Below, one piece after another: positions 23,948 through 38,047 of a stretch of 64,000 nt of DNA. Below the pieces are notes generated by a model. The model was given only the letters and a program-made list of their open reading frames with translations, had not been told where the DNA came from and did not search any database. The translations under genes and the position numbers were made by a program. This stretch comes from Trichinella spiralis (lineage: Eukaryota; Nematoda; Enoplea; Trichinellida; Trichinellidae), in contig CM012955.1 in assembly GCA_000181795.3 (NCBI GenBank), positions 8,347,476 through 8,411,475 of the forward strand, written 5' to 3'. Positions within the stretch are counted from its first letter, which is position 1. Each line of letters opens with the position of its first letter.

Positions 23948-26900
23948 ATGCATGCCGGATGTGAGCAAGAAACTCAACGACGCCGTTGCAGCAGCACCAC
24001 GGACGTGGCAAAAAGCAATGTAAAATTCAACTCTGTGCACCGCTGAGAAACTACCCCAATATCAGTTTCTTGTAACTGCAGCTTTCCAATACGGAAAACG
24101 AAGACGCCGATACGCTGCTGAAGCCGCTGTTTCCATCTGGTCGAATCGCGCTGGCTTCCTCAAGCACCTTATTGTACAGCACACCTCCAAAGCCGTCGCT
24201 CGAATCTTTTCAGTCTTCGTCGTCAACCGCTTTGAATACTTATTCTTTGCGAAGACCCAGAACTAGCCAAGTGGAACCAGGCGAGTGTTTGGTCGAAACC
24301 CACCTTCACCAGCCCGGTCATACGCATCGTACGAACAGTATGAATCGTCATGAGACGGGTCAAAAATATTTGACCATTACCAATTCTACAGTCAGCCGGT
24401 CATCCATTGATCTCTTCGATGAGGACAGCATCAATGATTTCGACGATGCTGAAGGAGGTATGCTTGGTTTATTTTTCTTTTTCACAATTCATTCAATCTT
24501 CTTTTTACATTATACTTGTATGCGTTTGCCATATTCAACAAATAACGTCAGGATATTTCAGTTAGGAATAGTGCGAGAAATTGTTTTAAATTCTTTCTTT
24601 GCCTATTATTCAATGAAAACAATTTTCCAATATTCAAACTGACCCATTCCATTCTCTTTACAATGGATATTATTATTATCATTATTTCGCAGTTATCCTC
24701 ATCATCCGTCTATCGGTTGTGTCAGTTCAGTTGTGTTCAAAATTTTCCATCGACTTCTGCATTCAACAGTTTAATTAAGTAAAAAAGATTTCAATTTTCA
24801 TAAATTAAGTTCAATTTTTATTTTACACGTTGAAAAACAGCAAGTTATATTGATATTTCAAGATTGCAAATTTTGTTGAGCCAGCAAAATGTACATCGCT
24901 TGATTTCCACATCAAATTTAAAAGTGATCGAGAAGATGATTTTAGTTTTATAATTTATTTGTTGAACACTGAAAAAGAAGATCCATAATATTTGAAATAA
25001 CATATTTGAATGGCTTTTCTTTGAACAAACGTAAAATGCAAAATGCTTTCTATCTAAAAGTAAGAAACCGCACCGTTCCGCTAATTGGCTGGTCAGTAGA
25101 AAAGGACAACTGGTGAACGGCTTGAAAATCTTGTCTTTATTAAGTCAGATTTTCCTTTGCACTCAAGAAAGTTGATCAATTCGACAAATGTTGCTTCGTT
25201 AGTTCTCGATTTGCTGCTCGTTGCTTAAACGGAAAAGCAAGTTGCTCACATTTAAATCGCTTTTGTGCACAACAATGCAAACCAACCCTTGCACTGGTTT
25301 CAATTCAAATGGTGACAAAAATTCATCGGCGCATTGTGGAATTAACATTTTCCCACTTTGGTGCTTCCATCCAAGGCAGTTGCTAGCTAGCCAGCTGCAT
25401 GTGCCAATACTAACGTGAGGGGAAAGGCGAAAGCTAATTACCAAATTGCTGTTGATCGAATCTGTGTTTCTAGCTTAGCAAAAGTCCAGCCTTGAGAATT
25501 GCGGCGATTTGCGGAATTTAGGGAAAATGTTTTATCATTTTAATCCCCATTAATTTGTGGTTTTTTACACCAAAGATAATCTTTTGATACAGCTGCAAGA
25601 CTTTTCTTCTTTAACAATAATATTAAGGATGTTGCATTAACTAGTTGAAATATGTAGAACAGCTTAACCAAACGAAAAGTGTATATTTATGAAAAATCAA
25701 TGCAAAGTAACAATTTTTTTAATTTATATCAAGTTATGTAATGAGACAATGTTCAAAGCGACTTTCAAGAGAGCTTTGATGATAATCACATTTACGCACA
25801 ACTTGCTCATAAAGGAAGGATAATTTTTAATAAAAAAAAGATGAAGTTGTGACTTTGTTAGGTAAAGCTAATTAAACAATTTTGCTTTTTTCTGAGCAAT
25901 TTCAATACAGGTAAAAGCGTAAGCACTGATGATGTAGGCGTGCGATGACGATGTGGATTGGTGCATTTGAATTAGAAAAAAAAACCTTCACTTATTGCAC
26001 TTTTTGCAATACCAACTTCTTTCTCGTCCAAAGGGCTTAATTAGGGCCACTTGTTTGTCGCGTCATGCCGGAGGCAGCTTACTATAATTCAAAGCTCATA
26101 ATATGCACAATTTTAACTTCACCTCAGCAGCAACGTATTACGTGAGATGTGCCTGGCTGGTATAAGTAAATAACGCTATTTAAGCCGTTTCAAGACAGCT
26201 TTTTCACATTATCCCATTAGACAAAGCTTTTTGACACGCACGGGCACAAAGACATTACGTAAACGAGCATTTCTTTTTCTTTCACTTTGAATAAGCCTGA
26301 AGGGTATGGTGAAAATTTTCAGCCGATGATAAACAACGTTCACCTGTTTGATTTTAGGAATTGGGAATGAAACAGTGCAGGAGCGTTTACTTTCTCAAAC
26401 ATTAAAACGGTTGATGAAAAGGAAATGCTTTGAAATCAACGATTTTAAGACGTTTCATCAACTATTGAAAATCGTTACAAACCAATCGATACCGAAGCGT
26501 AAATTACATTGACTGCCTTATTTCAGCTGCTGGAATTTCAGTGCTTGGTTAGAAGTGTCAAAGGAAAAATGTTACAACGAAAATTGATCACAACATAGAT
26601 ACAGTTGGGCTTTAATTTAGTTTCATTTTTTTGAAATGAACAAATTGTAAAGTTAAAATTTTATTATCATATAAAAATGATATGATAAGTAATTCTGTAG
26701 TCCGTTTTCAGTGTCATTAGACATCCACAATCACATGAAGATTATAGATGTATATTATTTATTTCAGCTGTGATTGTGAATTTGAAATTATTTTGAACTT
26801 ACATGTGCTAAAGTTCATATTAAAAAGTTTCTAGCAAAGAAATTACGTCATGCAATTTTTAAAATAAGCTGAAAAAATGAAGAGCATTATTTGTCATATG

Positions 26901-29900
26901 TTCTAGCTTTATGAAAAAGTAGTACTCATAACGGAAGTGGTATTTTTCTGACGGACTAACTTTCCAACATGACAACGTAAAATAATGCAGATTAATTTGA
27001 TACTTCAACTTCACAAGCAGAGTTATTAAGCTGTATTAAAATATAAAATGGAAAATGGAAAAATGACGCTTCATCTATTTTAAACACACGTATGATGGAG
27101 TGCTGAGCGTTACATTTTAATATGCAATGTTCTATAGATATCTGATAATGGACAGGTATTTGACTGAAGTGTTTTGGTTGATTGACAGTTGTATCAGATA
27201 AGTTTAGACATCCGGCATTCAGCAAATTATATCATACGTGCATCATGATTGTCACCGTGCAGTGCATGCAATGTTTTCAAACATGATGCTAATCTGTGAT
27301 CCCACAAATGCTTTGCGATAAAGTTTATTGCCTACTGACGTGCCAATTATTTAAGCAAAATAGTTTAAAAGATATATTTATAACATGCATTTTAATTTAT
27401 TTCCATTCATTTTCCATGAAAAAGTCAGTGCAGTGCAGATCATCAAGTGCCGTACTGAATTTTATTTGTAATTCTGAAAGATTTTTTAAAGCGTATCAAA
27501 GTGATATTGCTGTAAAGTATATAAGTTTTTATCTTTTTTTAAATTTCAGTTTCCATCAAAATTAAGAACAATATGCTTTCAAATTCGTTTTGATTGCGTT
27601 TTCTTAAGAAATTTGAAAAAGTTATGCAATGATCAAGAATTTATCATCTTCTATTCTGATATGTTAGTTGAAAAATAAAGTGCCATAAAATTTATTTGTT
27701 TTCAATTCTAAAACGCCAGAAAATGTGCAAAGCTTGCGAACAAATGTGAATGCCTTGCATAAATATGAAAGGGTGTGACAGCGTAGCGATTGTATGTTTT
27801 GCAAGTCTCTAATTTAATTGTTGCCTTGCATATCATCTTCGGATGTTTCCAGTTCATTGAATATTCGCAAAACATGTGTGCTAATTTTCATTCCGCTTCC
27901 ATAGTTTCACAAAGGGAATGCCTTCCATAAAATCCAAGTCATTATCTTTTCCCTAACTGGAATACTCTTTTAAAACATTGACAAACCTAGTTAGAAATTA
28001 TTCACAGTGAAGCTAAAGTTGATATGAAAAAAACGTGGGTAAAAATGATTATATGATTATCATTAGATGAAAAATAAAACAAAATGGAGTTTTGTTTTGA
28101 TTTGTTCTGCAATCATCATATTGCTTTTTAGGTATCAGTCGAGAAATTCAACATTTGGTTATTAGTATATAAATGAAACAAAATTATGAAATTGCTTGCT
28201 CATTATTCCTTTGAAAGCTCAAAGCCACATGCTTTAGCACAACATGGGACATAAAATCTTTATGATTAATTAAACGTCTCCTGTGTAAAAGCACTTTTGA
28301 TCTTCATGCTATAATTTCACAAACACCCCCTCAATTCATCTTTCCATTGCATTATTTGTTTCCTTTAATAGAAAAAAATTAATAACAAATTTATATACAA
28401 TGAAATTTTTCTGTTGATTTATATTTCCTCAGTTTAACAAAATAAGTGAAAAATGTCGAATTATGTAGCAAATTGTTTTTAGAAGAGTTTGAAAAAATGA
28501 CACTGATGTATGCCAAACATGAAAAAATTCCCATGAAAGACTTTGGTTCCGAGGTGCGGGCTACAATGGACATTGATCATTTGCTAAACAAAGCGGTATT
28601 ATTATTGGATTTACCGGAAACAAGCCTTGAAGAAATATTCAACAAGTAAGCATTGCATGTCTCTTTGGCAACAGTTGTAACTTTTCAGAATTTCAATGAT
28701 TCATTGAATGACGATTTCTTCTTACATCTAAGAAATTTTGCTTCCTTGATACATCATGTTTACTTGGCTACTAACATTCCTTCTTAACTAACCAACGTAA
28801 AATGTTTATTTCAAAAGTATGAACAATTTATTTTCAAAACGCGCAGTTCTTTAATGTTTTTGGGTTATAATGCTGCTCACAAATTTATTCATGTCCAAGA
28901 TGAAAATGTAGTTTCAAGAACTGATTCATTTGAAAACGAAAGGAAACAAGAAAAAAAACAAATTTCATATTATTTTGAAAGGATTATTTGCAGAGGAGTT
29001 TCATTACTTTTTTTTAAAAAGAAAAGAAAAAAATTATCAATTTCTAACACTAAGCAAAGAAGCATTTTTGAAAAATGTTGCCCATTGCATATTGTCTGAA
29101 ATTTCATTGTGAATACCAATTTTTGAAATAGAGACAAAATAAGATGCAATTCATTTTCAAATAGCCATTCGACGAATTGCGTTATTAAAAATCTACTTTT
29201 ACATAATTATTATGTGTTTATTTCTAAAGCAAATTGATTGCAAAGCTTTTCTAGTGCAGCTAATCACAGATTTACTTGTCAGAACATTAATTTGATAAAA
29301 ACAAGCAACGCTGTAGCGTTCCTTTTGTGCTTCATTATAATATTAAAATGCAATTCAAACGGTTCATAAAAGTTGGAAGTAGCAATCAAATTACAAAGAA
29401 GAAGATAGAAAATGTCGCTTTTCTTGTCTTGATTTTCAACACATTGAACAAAATGATTCTTTACTTGTATGAATATTAAAAAATCAATAATAAATATATG
29501 AAGCCATATTGAAGAGTGAATTGCCTGCGGTTAGCATAATGGCAAGTTTCTTTTTATCCTATCATGAAATTGAAAAATGAAGTTAGTAATTCAGGGACAA
29601 TCGAATACGAATGCACTGCCTGAATGCTAAAGCAGTCAGTCGGTGGTCATGAAAAAAGTTTAAACTAATCATTTCTTATGGCGGCGTTATGTAATTAAGG
29701 GTTTCTTTGAAAAAAAAGAAAGATAATATGATAAATCTTATCCTCCAATTGTAATACTTTCTGAATGAACAGTTGTAATTGAGACAACTTTGTTCTGAAG
29801 TATGCAAATATTTGTCTTTAGTAAACGTCAGCGACTGCCATTGAATCTATGTACGCCGCTATTTAAGCAACTTCACGGTTGTTGAACTGAAAAAATTTTT

Positions 29901-32900
29901 CATCTCCACAAATTGTTGAAGTCTCAAATTTAAATTTTAAAAATCCAAATGTTTAAAAATAATATTGTTGTAGCTTGTTGTTTTAAAATTTTACTAAAAA
30001 CTATTCCAATTCAATTTTATCTTTTTCTGTCTTGCACTTTCATATGCAAATTTTCTTTTCTGATAAATTTTGCACTTACAGCATGCAATCATGCAAATAT
30101 TCACGCTACAACGCCAGTATAAATTTGCTTTTCTTGCTATTTCACCGCAACAACCTTGGAAGAAATTGTCCTCAGTGTTTTCAATCAGTACATCATAGAA
30201 CACATCTTCTTAAGTTAATGTGCTATTGTTTTTTTTGACGAATTTTTTTTTGATTGACACAATGCTTCTAAAAGAATCCATTGTGCAGTGTTACAAGAAA
30301 AGAACGACAGCTTTGAAATTCAATTTCACTTGACAATCTCCATCTGACCATGCATGAAAGCACCGTGGATGTAAGCAATGAAATTTAAAAATTTTTGTTT
30401 TCCTCAGTTGTTCCGCTGTTTTTAATATATTGAATTAATTTAATGAGTTGGAGTAAAGTACACTCTTAAGTTATTTTTTCTATGTTTTATTCTTTGAGAA
30501 ATATGCCCGTCAGTCTAGTAAGCACTGACAACGGATGACAATGCTGAAATATATTTTCTGTGAATATTTCCAACTTGTAAAATACCTTGTAAAGCTGTAT
30601 GAAACAGGAAAAAATTTTCACATTTGACGGCTATGTTCATTTGCATGTTTCACGATCAAATGCCAGAATTATCTCTCAATTTCCAAACAATCTAATGCAA
30701 ATTATCTGATCAAATACCAAATGTCAATCGTGCCTGGCCACTTAATAGTAGTCCAAGTAGAAAGATCAAAAAATAGCAAAGAATCATCTCTGTTTGACAA
30801 TGCACGCTTTTTACTAGTTAAAAATTAGTTCTCTGTTTATTGATTTTCCTTTTATGCTTGAACACTTACTCCATCTAGCTTAGCTGAATAGGCAGTTGAT
30901 TGTCAAGCACATTACTTTTTTTATTTATAAACAGTAAAATTTATCATATAATTTTGCTATTTTTTGCTTACTTCAATGGACTTTACATTCTGTTATATTA
31001 TCCATAACAAACAGGCATTAATTTACTCGCTATACTATTACACTTCTATTATTTATATTTTAAATGCTGGCTGACTTCAAATACATTACTGTTATAATTG
31101 TTGAAAATAGTAAAATAATGAAAAAACGCTGTATGGACACTACCTCTAAATTCTAGAAAATTGTCTAAATTTAATTTTCTATTTCCGAGTTTGTCTCAAT
31201 TTTTAATTTTATAATTAATACAATTTAAGGTCAGATATTTCAAAATGCATGCATTAACAAAATATTTTTTTGTTTTTTATTTATTCTAATTATAATACTT
31301 CAGATATCACGATGCAAGCGCAGGCAGATTTAATTATTAAAAGGAATGCTTTCGTAAAGCATTTATTATTTTATCTTTTCATATAGTTCCTTAACTGAAA
31401 AAGGAATGCATCTTTCTTAATTTTATTTTTTATACTGTTTAGTGTAATTCGCAACTTCTTTTCTGTTAAATTCAACACGCTAAATCAATTTCATCAAATG
31501 CAAGAAAATGTATAGGCAAACTTCAAAAACTGCTTAACCTGATAATATATTAATTAACAAAGCACGCAATATTATATCTTAGATGGTGCCTGAAGTAGAG
31601 GCATTATTTCGAAAGTACGTATTGAATGGACATTACTTATTAATAACATATGTTTAATTAGCTTATTTAACACGGAATTTCTGTTTTGCCACAATGTTTC
31701 TGATAAGCTCTATGCAAACACTGAATTGCTTTTTAAATGAACGCAAATGCAATTATTTACTTGTAAAAAACGTTTATTATTTGTCGAGATTCTGAATATT
31801 AAGCAAAATCTGCAATGCAGTCATCTGTCTACTTGATACAACTGCTGCAGCAGCTGAAATAGTACAGTTAGTTACTTGCATTATATTTATTTTGCTTGAT
31901 GCTTATTGCTTTAGTTATTATTAATCATCTTTGCAGTTAAAAGATTCTAAATTGCAATAATAACAAACATTGGTTTCATGGAATTGATTGCAATAGACTT
32001 AAAAGTACTTTTACAATGCATGTGCTCATGTTACGCGTTGCTTTATTTAAAATAAAATTATTTAAATTAAAATTTCAAAATATGTCAAAAAATTTTGTCT
32101 TCTGCTTTTCGCTTCTTCCTCATCATTTCTGAAAGCCTGACAAACAAACAGGACCATGCAGTCACTTTTTGCATCATTTTCAATGCATTCTGATAAAATT
32201 TTGACTTATGATTGAAGACTGCAAATCATCTTCAACAGCCTAATGAGCTGACTTTTCAAAGTGCCATTGACAATAGTCTTTTTTGAAATCGATCAGCTCC
32301 ATGCTCGTGTTAGGTCCCCAGTTTCCTTTTCTTATTTAACCATGCTTCAACTCCGCTATTCCATTGGGACTTCACTGTCAGATATGAAATTTCATTTCTC
32401 ATTTAGACACTTATTATCTATGGTGGCGTTAGTGAAACATTTAATGCTTCAGGGAGGTGGGAGAGTGTTATGTGTTTAAGCCATTGTTTGATGGAACTAT
32501 CACTAAAACTTCAAGAAACACAAGCACTCCTACTCAAAATTCAGCAATGATAAAAACAGTCGTACATCAAAAAGGTTTTAGTGTTGTTTCGTGTTTCCTT
32601 CAGTCTATGACATTTTATTTATTAAAAATTACAAGAAATCCACATGACTAAATTTTTAAACGCCATCATCATTTTAAACGTCATTTCATCACCAAAAATT
32701 TATAAAAAAGAAACCAATGTAATTTTGTTTCTGAAAAAGTATCTTTGTAATAAACAGCTGCTAGAATGACAACTACCAAGTAGTTTATTAAGAAACTATT
32801 GAACGAGGATAATCGCTGAGGAAATAAATATTTGACCGATTCAACCAACAACCGTTTCAAGATTTCTTAAAAGCTGCGGCTTTGGTCAGCTTGCAAATGA

Positions 32901-35900
32901 TAATCATTGCCAATTTAACTAGCACTATGTTCAACCTATTCGAGGAAGTATTTTACACGTTACGCTATTAAATTCATTGCTGAACAGCTGTGCTTTGAAC
33001 GACAGCACATTAGAGACAAAAATATCTGCAAAATTCATTCGAAGGAAAATAAAAGCTCTGCAACTTTTGCGCAGTTTGTAAGAGATATTTTTTTATCAAA
33101 GCATTCATTTAGCAATAGATATTATGTTAACGGCAGATTACAAATTTAACATGTTAAATTATAAGCTCACTTTTTTATTTCTGATTTCAACTTTTTACCT
33201 GAAAGCACAATTATGAAGGCAGATATCTTACTCGTTTGTTCAGACAAATTCATCATGTTTCTCTGAAGCAAGTTGCTAATCGAAACGCTAATAGTATTGA
33301 TGAAATTTTTATACCTTTCTTAAATTAATTAATGGTTGGTGTTATTCTATTTTTATATCTCTCTTAATCCAATCGTTGCTTTCTAAATTTGTTTTATTAA
33401 AACAAAAATAAAACTGAGCAGTATTTACTACAAAACATTTAGTCCAAGCTGCAAAAATATGAGCTCAAGAATAATACTTATGAATAGCAATTTCAAATAA
33501 TTGAAATTGCAAATTATATAAATATGAGGAAAGTTTTTACAAATGAATGCACAATCATGATTGATTGTACTCTAATGAGCGTTTGACATTATTTTTGAAA
33601 AGATGAATGAAAATTCATCTAAAGTTTTTGAGAATGCTGCACAATGAAAACAGTACAAAATAACAGTACTCAGCTGTGTGTTTACAACATTATTTATTCA
33701 TATATTTTTCTAATATTTTTTTAGAATCATACATGAAATGGATATTCAGGAACCTGAATTTACTTCAGAGCAAGTGAAAAATGCACTGTTTACTCAAGAC
33801 GCTGCAAGTCAATGTAAATTTTTTTCATTACTTCAGAAATGTTCACTTATAAGCGCCTTGTAGTTGATCTTGATTGTGTAATCTGCTTTCTCGATGAACT
33901 CATAATATTGCTACTAACTGCTTATATTTATTCATGCTTACATGAGCTATAATAAATGTGCCTTCCTGAATTTTAATGCAAATACTATTCTGTAAACAAA
34001 AGTTTTATATCTGTACATGTATGATTTAAATTTAATGGTAATTAGTTACCGAATAAATTATTGTCTATTCTATTGCATTCGGATGTGATGCATTACCTTT
34101 TGCGCTTTTTGTCTTGAATTATATTTAAATATTTTAATAATGTGGTTTTATTGTTTTGCATATGTTATATAAAGTATAACATTGACATTCATTTCAGTTC
34201 ATATTCTCACTCGAACTGTTCAAAGCATTTGCACAACAAATATAGCCGGATCATTTGATTTCGACCAAACGTGGATCTGCGCTATGTGAGTTCACATTCT
34301 TATTTTGTAACAGCAGTCCTAATTGATAAAATTAATAATTTATAATAAAAACTTAAATTACGTTGTTTTCATTTCTTTGCTCAGCTAGCTCACAGATTTA
34401 TACGAATTTTTATGCGTTATATTTTCTAATCTGACAATAACATCAGTTTTAAAATCGCTTATGTATTACTTTAACACGTGTAGTGTTTAATAAAATGCAT
34501 AATATTTATGATATTTGTTTGAAATGTTTAATTAATTAATTAATTTTATATTACCGTTCTTATAAAATCTCTGCTTATTGCAACTTGGAATTTCTATCAA
34601 AAGGCTTTTATATTTTTCATGTCGCTCATGTTACATTTTTAATGTAAAATCAGCCCCTTCAAGCATTAAATGGATTGATTTAATCTTTAATTTTGATAAT
34701 TGCATTGTTGAAACTTTTTAATGGAAGTTATGATAAAAAAATAATCATAAATATGAACTGACGTTATTCTTATTTTGTAATTTCAGTTGTATGCTACCAA
34801 CCGTGCAACATAGGCATGTGGCCATAACTCGATTAATCCATCCAACGAACTTGGGACGAACTATGCAAGATTTGCGTTTTATAATAATTGTCATTGCTCC
34901 TTCGCGGGCGGTAAGAATTATTATAGAAATTCTGAAAAAATGCAATGTTTAAATTGCTTCCAAATTTTAAGAAGGGTACCAAAACTGCGCTAGAGACAGC
35001 CAGAACGTTTGCTACATTGTTTGCTGATTTGGACATCCGTCAGCGGTTAGTAATGGCCCAGGGGGAAGAGCAGTTTCGACAAACAATGCTTATGGCAGCT
35101 AAAGAACTGGCTGTTGAGCAGAATCAATATCGTGATCGTAATTTATCATTACATTTATCAGATGCAAAAGAAAAACTAGTTAGTTATTTTACAAAATTTT
35201 GTTTTGTTACCTTAAAGTAACATATTACAGATTGGGCCCAACCGATGGTATTTTGGTCGGGGTTTGAAAGAAAATTTTTGCCGACGCCTACCCCTCTACC
35301 TCTCTGATTACGTTGATGGTAGTGCTATTTGCTAAATTATGTCTTTATATGTAATCCATTGTTTAAGGTATACGTGGTCCAAAGACGGTACAGAAATTGT
35401 TGAGCACAGTAGTGTTTTTGTATTTTGCCTGTCTGCTTCCATCCATTGCATTTGGAGTTCTCAATCACGACAATACCCATGGAGCAATGGGTTAGAAATG
35501 CCTTGTACACGCTTTCTCTGATTGTCAAATGAGTCATTTCAGGGGTCAAGCAGTCCATCTTTGCCCAGGCACTTGGTGGATTGTTTTTTTCACTGTTTGG
35601 CGGGCAACCAATAATTATTCTTTTGACAACCGTTCCGTTATCGATTTACATTAAAAGTAGAATCCAGCAGTAATATTTTCTTCGTTATCTTATTATTTAT
35701 TTTAGTTATCTATCAAATTTCTAAAGAATTCGATCTTGAATTTTTTGCCTTGTATGCATGTGTGGGCTTGTGGTGTCAACTGTTTCTTGTCATTTATGCT
35801 CATATGGAGCTGTCGAACGTAATGAAATGGGCAACGAGGTAAGCACTGTTTGAAAATTTGTATAGAAACATATTCGCATATGCAAATTTCAGCTCACAAA

Positions 35901-38047
35901 TAAGCCAGTCATCTGCATATGAATATAATAATATAGCTGATTTTTTTAATTTAAAATTGAAAGCTGATAGGACATGCAGAAACAGGAATTTATTTACTTT
36001 GCTACAAAATCATATCTTAATAATTTTTGAGGCTGGTATAAACTTAATTGAGACTGTATACGTTATCCATAAGACAATTTTCATTTTCAGATCGACGGAA
36101 GAAATTTTTTCTTTATTTATTGCTGTCGCGTTTGTAGTTGAAGCATTCAAAGCGCTGTCAAATAGTAAGGATTTTTGACAAATGTGCTAAATATCGATGT
36201 GTACATCAACTTATTTCTAGATTTTAAATCATTTTATCATGCCACAGCATGTCAAATGAACAATGCAACTGCCTCTTTAAATTTTTCATCCGTAAAATCA
36301 CCACAAACAGTCTATGTCAAAGAATGTCATCGTGAAACAAGCATTCTTTATCTTTTGTTGATGTTTGGTACCTTGTGGTTGGGTTTGTTCATTTACAATT
36401 TTAGAAAAACGTGGGCTACGTTATTTATTTAAAAATTAATTTATTAAAATAATTTTATATTCAGGCCCTACTTAACAAGAGCAAAACGAGAAATTTTAGC
36501 TGACTATGCATTGCCCATGGCAGTTATTGTAATGTCTTTTACTGGTGCATACTGTTTTCGCGAAGTAAAAAGTAAGCTATCACTTTTTTGGTTTACTTGT
36601 AAAATATAAATGGGGCTATCTTTCAAAAATATAATTCGAATAGAAATTCTTGTCTAAATGAATACTATTTCTTTCAGTTTTTAGCTTATTTGCAAGAAAA
36701 TTTTGTGTATTGAAAATGTTTGAATGTTTTTGAATTATTATTACATTGAATGATTTCTTTGATTAAAAGAACATTTTTTAGTCGAAAGATTTCACTTCAA
36801 TCCAAGGCAGCCCATTGGAACAATAGCCGCTATCCGGCTTTTACCTGTTGGTGCCATTCTCGCTTCTATGGGTCTGGGATTTTGTTTGTCAATTTTATTT
36901 TTCTTGGATCAAAATATCACATCGGCAATTGTTAACAATCAGAAAAACAAGTATGTAACCACCAGGATAATGCTAATTTAAAATACTAAAATATCATGAA
37001 ATGTAAAAAACTTTCTGAGCCGCCAAATCTTTCATTTGATATTTGTACTTTATTAACTTAAGTCTTCTCTGTTCAGCAATGACATTCATTGGTAATTACA
37101 TTTGTTACGAATAATAAATATTACCTATGAGCCTATTTAAGATTGTATGAAACTGAGACTTAAACAGTTCCATTAAAATCAGAAGTTTGGGTTTCAAAAG
37201 TTTCTTTAGTGACATGTCATTTCAATACGTTGAAAACCATTCATTTGATCTGATTCATATGTAATTTTTCAGACTACGTAAGGGCTCTACGACACATTTA
37301 GATCTCTTGGTAGTTGCAATTTTGAACGTGTTTCTTTCGCTGTATGGTCTACCTTGGATGCATGCAGCATTACCACATTCACCACTTCACCTACGCGCTT
37401 TAGCTGACGTTGAGGAGCGTGTTTCTCAAGGCCATGTTCATGAAGTGTAAGTTTTTCATGCTATTTAAAACTTGTTTTTATAATATGAGCTTCAACAACC
37501 AAATTGTTCAGAATTACATACGTGCGTGAAACGCGTCTTGCAACTTTACTGTCACACTGCTTGATTGGAGTTTCCGCTTTACTTTTATTGCCAATGCCAC
37601 TGCAGCTTATTCCTAGATCCGTTCTTGATGGCTTGTTTCTTTACATGGCTGTAACATCATTGAATGGTAATGAAATGTTTGAACGAATACTGCTTTTGCT
37701 TACTGAACAGGTATTCCATTTTTTGCATCGGTTATCTCATTTGTTTGCATGCTGATGCCTTTAAGGCTGCTTATCCGCCAACACATTACATTCGACGTGT
37801 TCCACAACGCAAAATCCACTTGTTTACAATCTGCCAGCTCATACAGCTGATACTTCTTTGTTCTTTTGGCCTCGCTCCTTATCCATATATAGAAATGATC
37901 TTCCCTGTCATATGTTTCAGTTTCTTTCCAATTAGGCAAGTAATTTCATTCTAAGCGTTTTCCTAATATAATAAATATTTTAGGCATTTGCTAATACCTC
38001 GCCTGATTGACTTAAAATATCTGGATGCGCTAGATGGTCGTCAGTAG
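23948..38047 (+). CDS. SLC4A11: SLC4A11-type (BTR1) membrane transporter
   Basis: Nineteen exons: 23948-24019, 24082-24457, 28447-28645, 33725-33813, 34198-34285, 34787-34910, 34972-35178, 35231-35318, 35368-35490, 35543-35656, 35706-35838, 36091-36164, 36221-36410, 36465-36571, 36782-36950, 37273-37446, 37512-37710, 37766-37935 and 37984-38047; 919 residues. From exon 3 on, the protein tracks human SLC4A11: a cytoplasmic domain ([32 protein letters not shown]), [16 protein letters not shown], then about 14 membrane segments including [14 protein letters not shown] and [16 protein letters not shown], and near the end [16 protein letters not shown]. The extracellular loop in exon 13 has N-glycosylation sites (NNAT, NFSS). 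SLC4A11 conducts H+/OH- with NH3 and water rather than bicarbonate. The first two exons are weakly conserved; they are joined on phase, and the start is the least certain part. Confidence 0.88.
24458..28446 (+). other. Four-kilobase intron 2 of the SLC4A11-type gene
   Basis: AT-rich with no convincing nested gene on either strand; the open stretches are short and lack family similarity. Its right boundary is the AG at 28445-28446, which allows the phase-1 junction with the exon ending at 24457. Confidence 0.5.
28646..33724 (+). other. Five-kilobase intron 3 of the SLC4A11-type gene
   Basis: Bounded by AACAA|GTAAGC on the left and TTTTTTAG on the right. I see no nested gene, RNA gene or mobile element in it; the longest open stretches are low-complexity. 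Confidence 0.5.

Noticed and set aside
23655-24040. Several Cys/Val or His/Thr repeat frames around the CA microsatellite.
   Set aside because: Pure translations of dinucleotide repeats; no conserved domain or splice logic.
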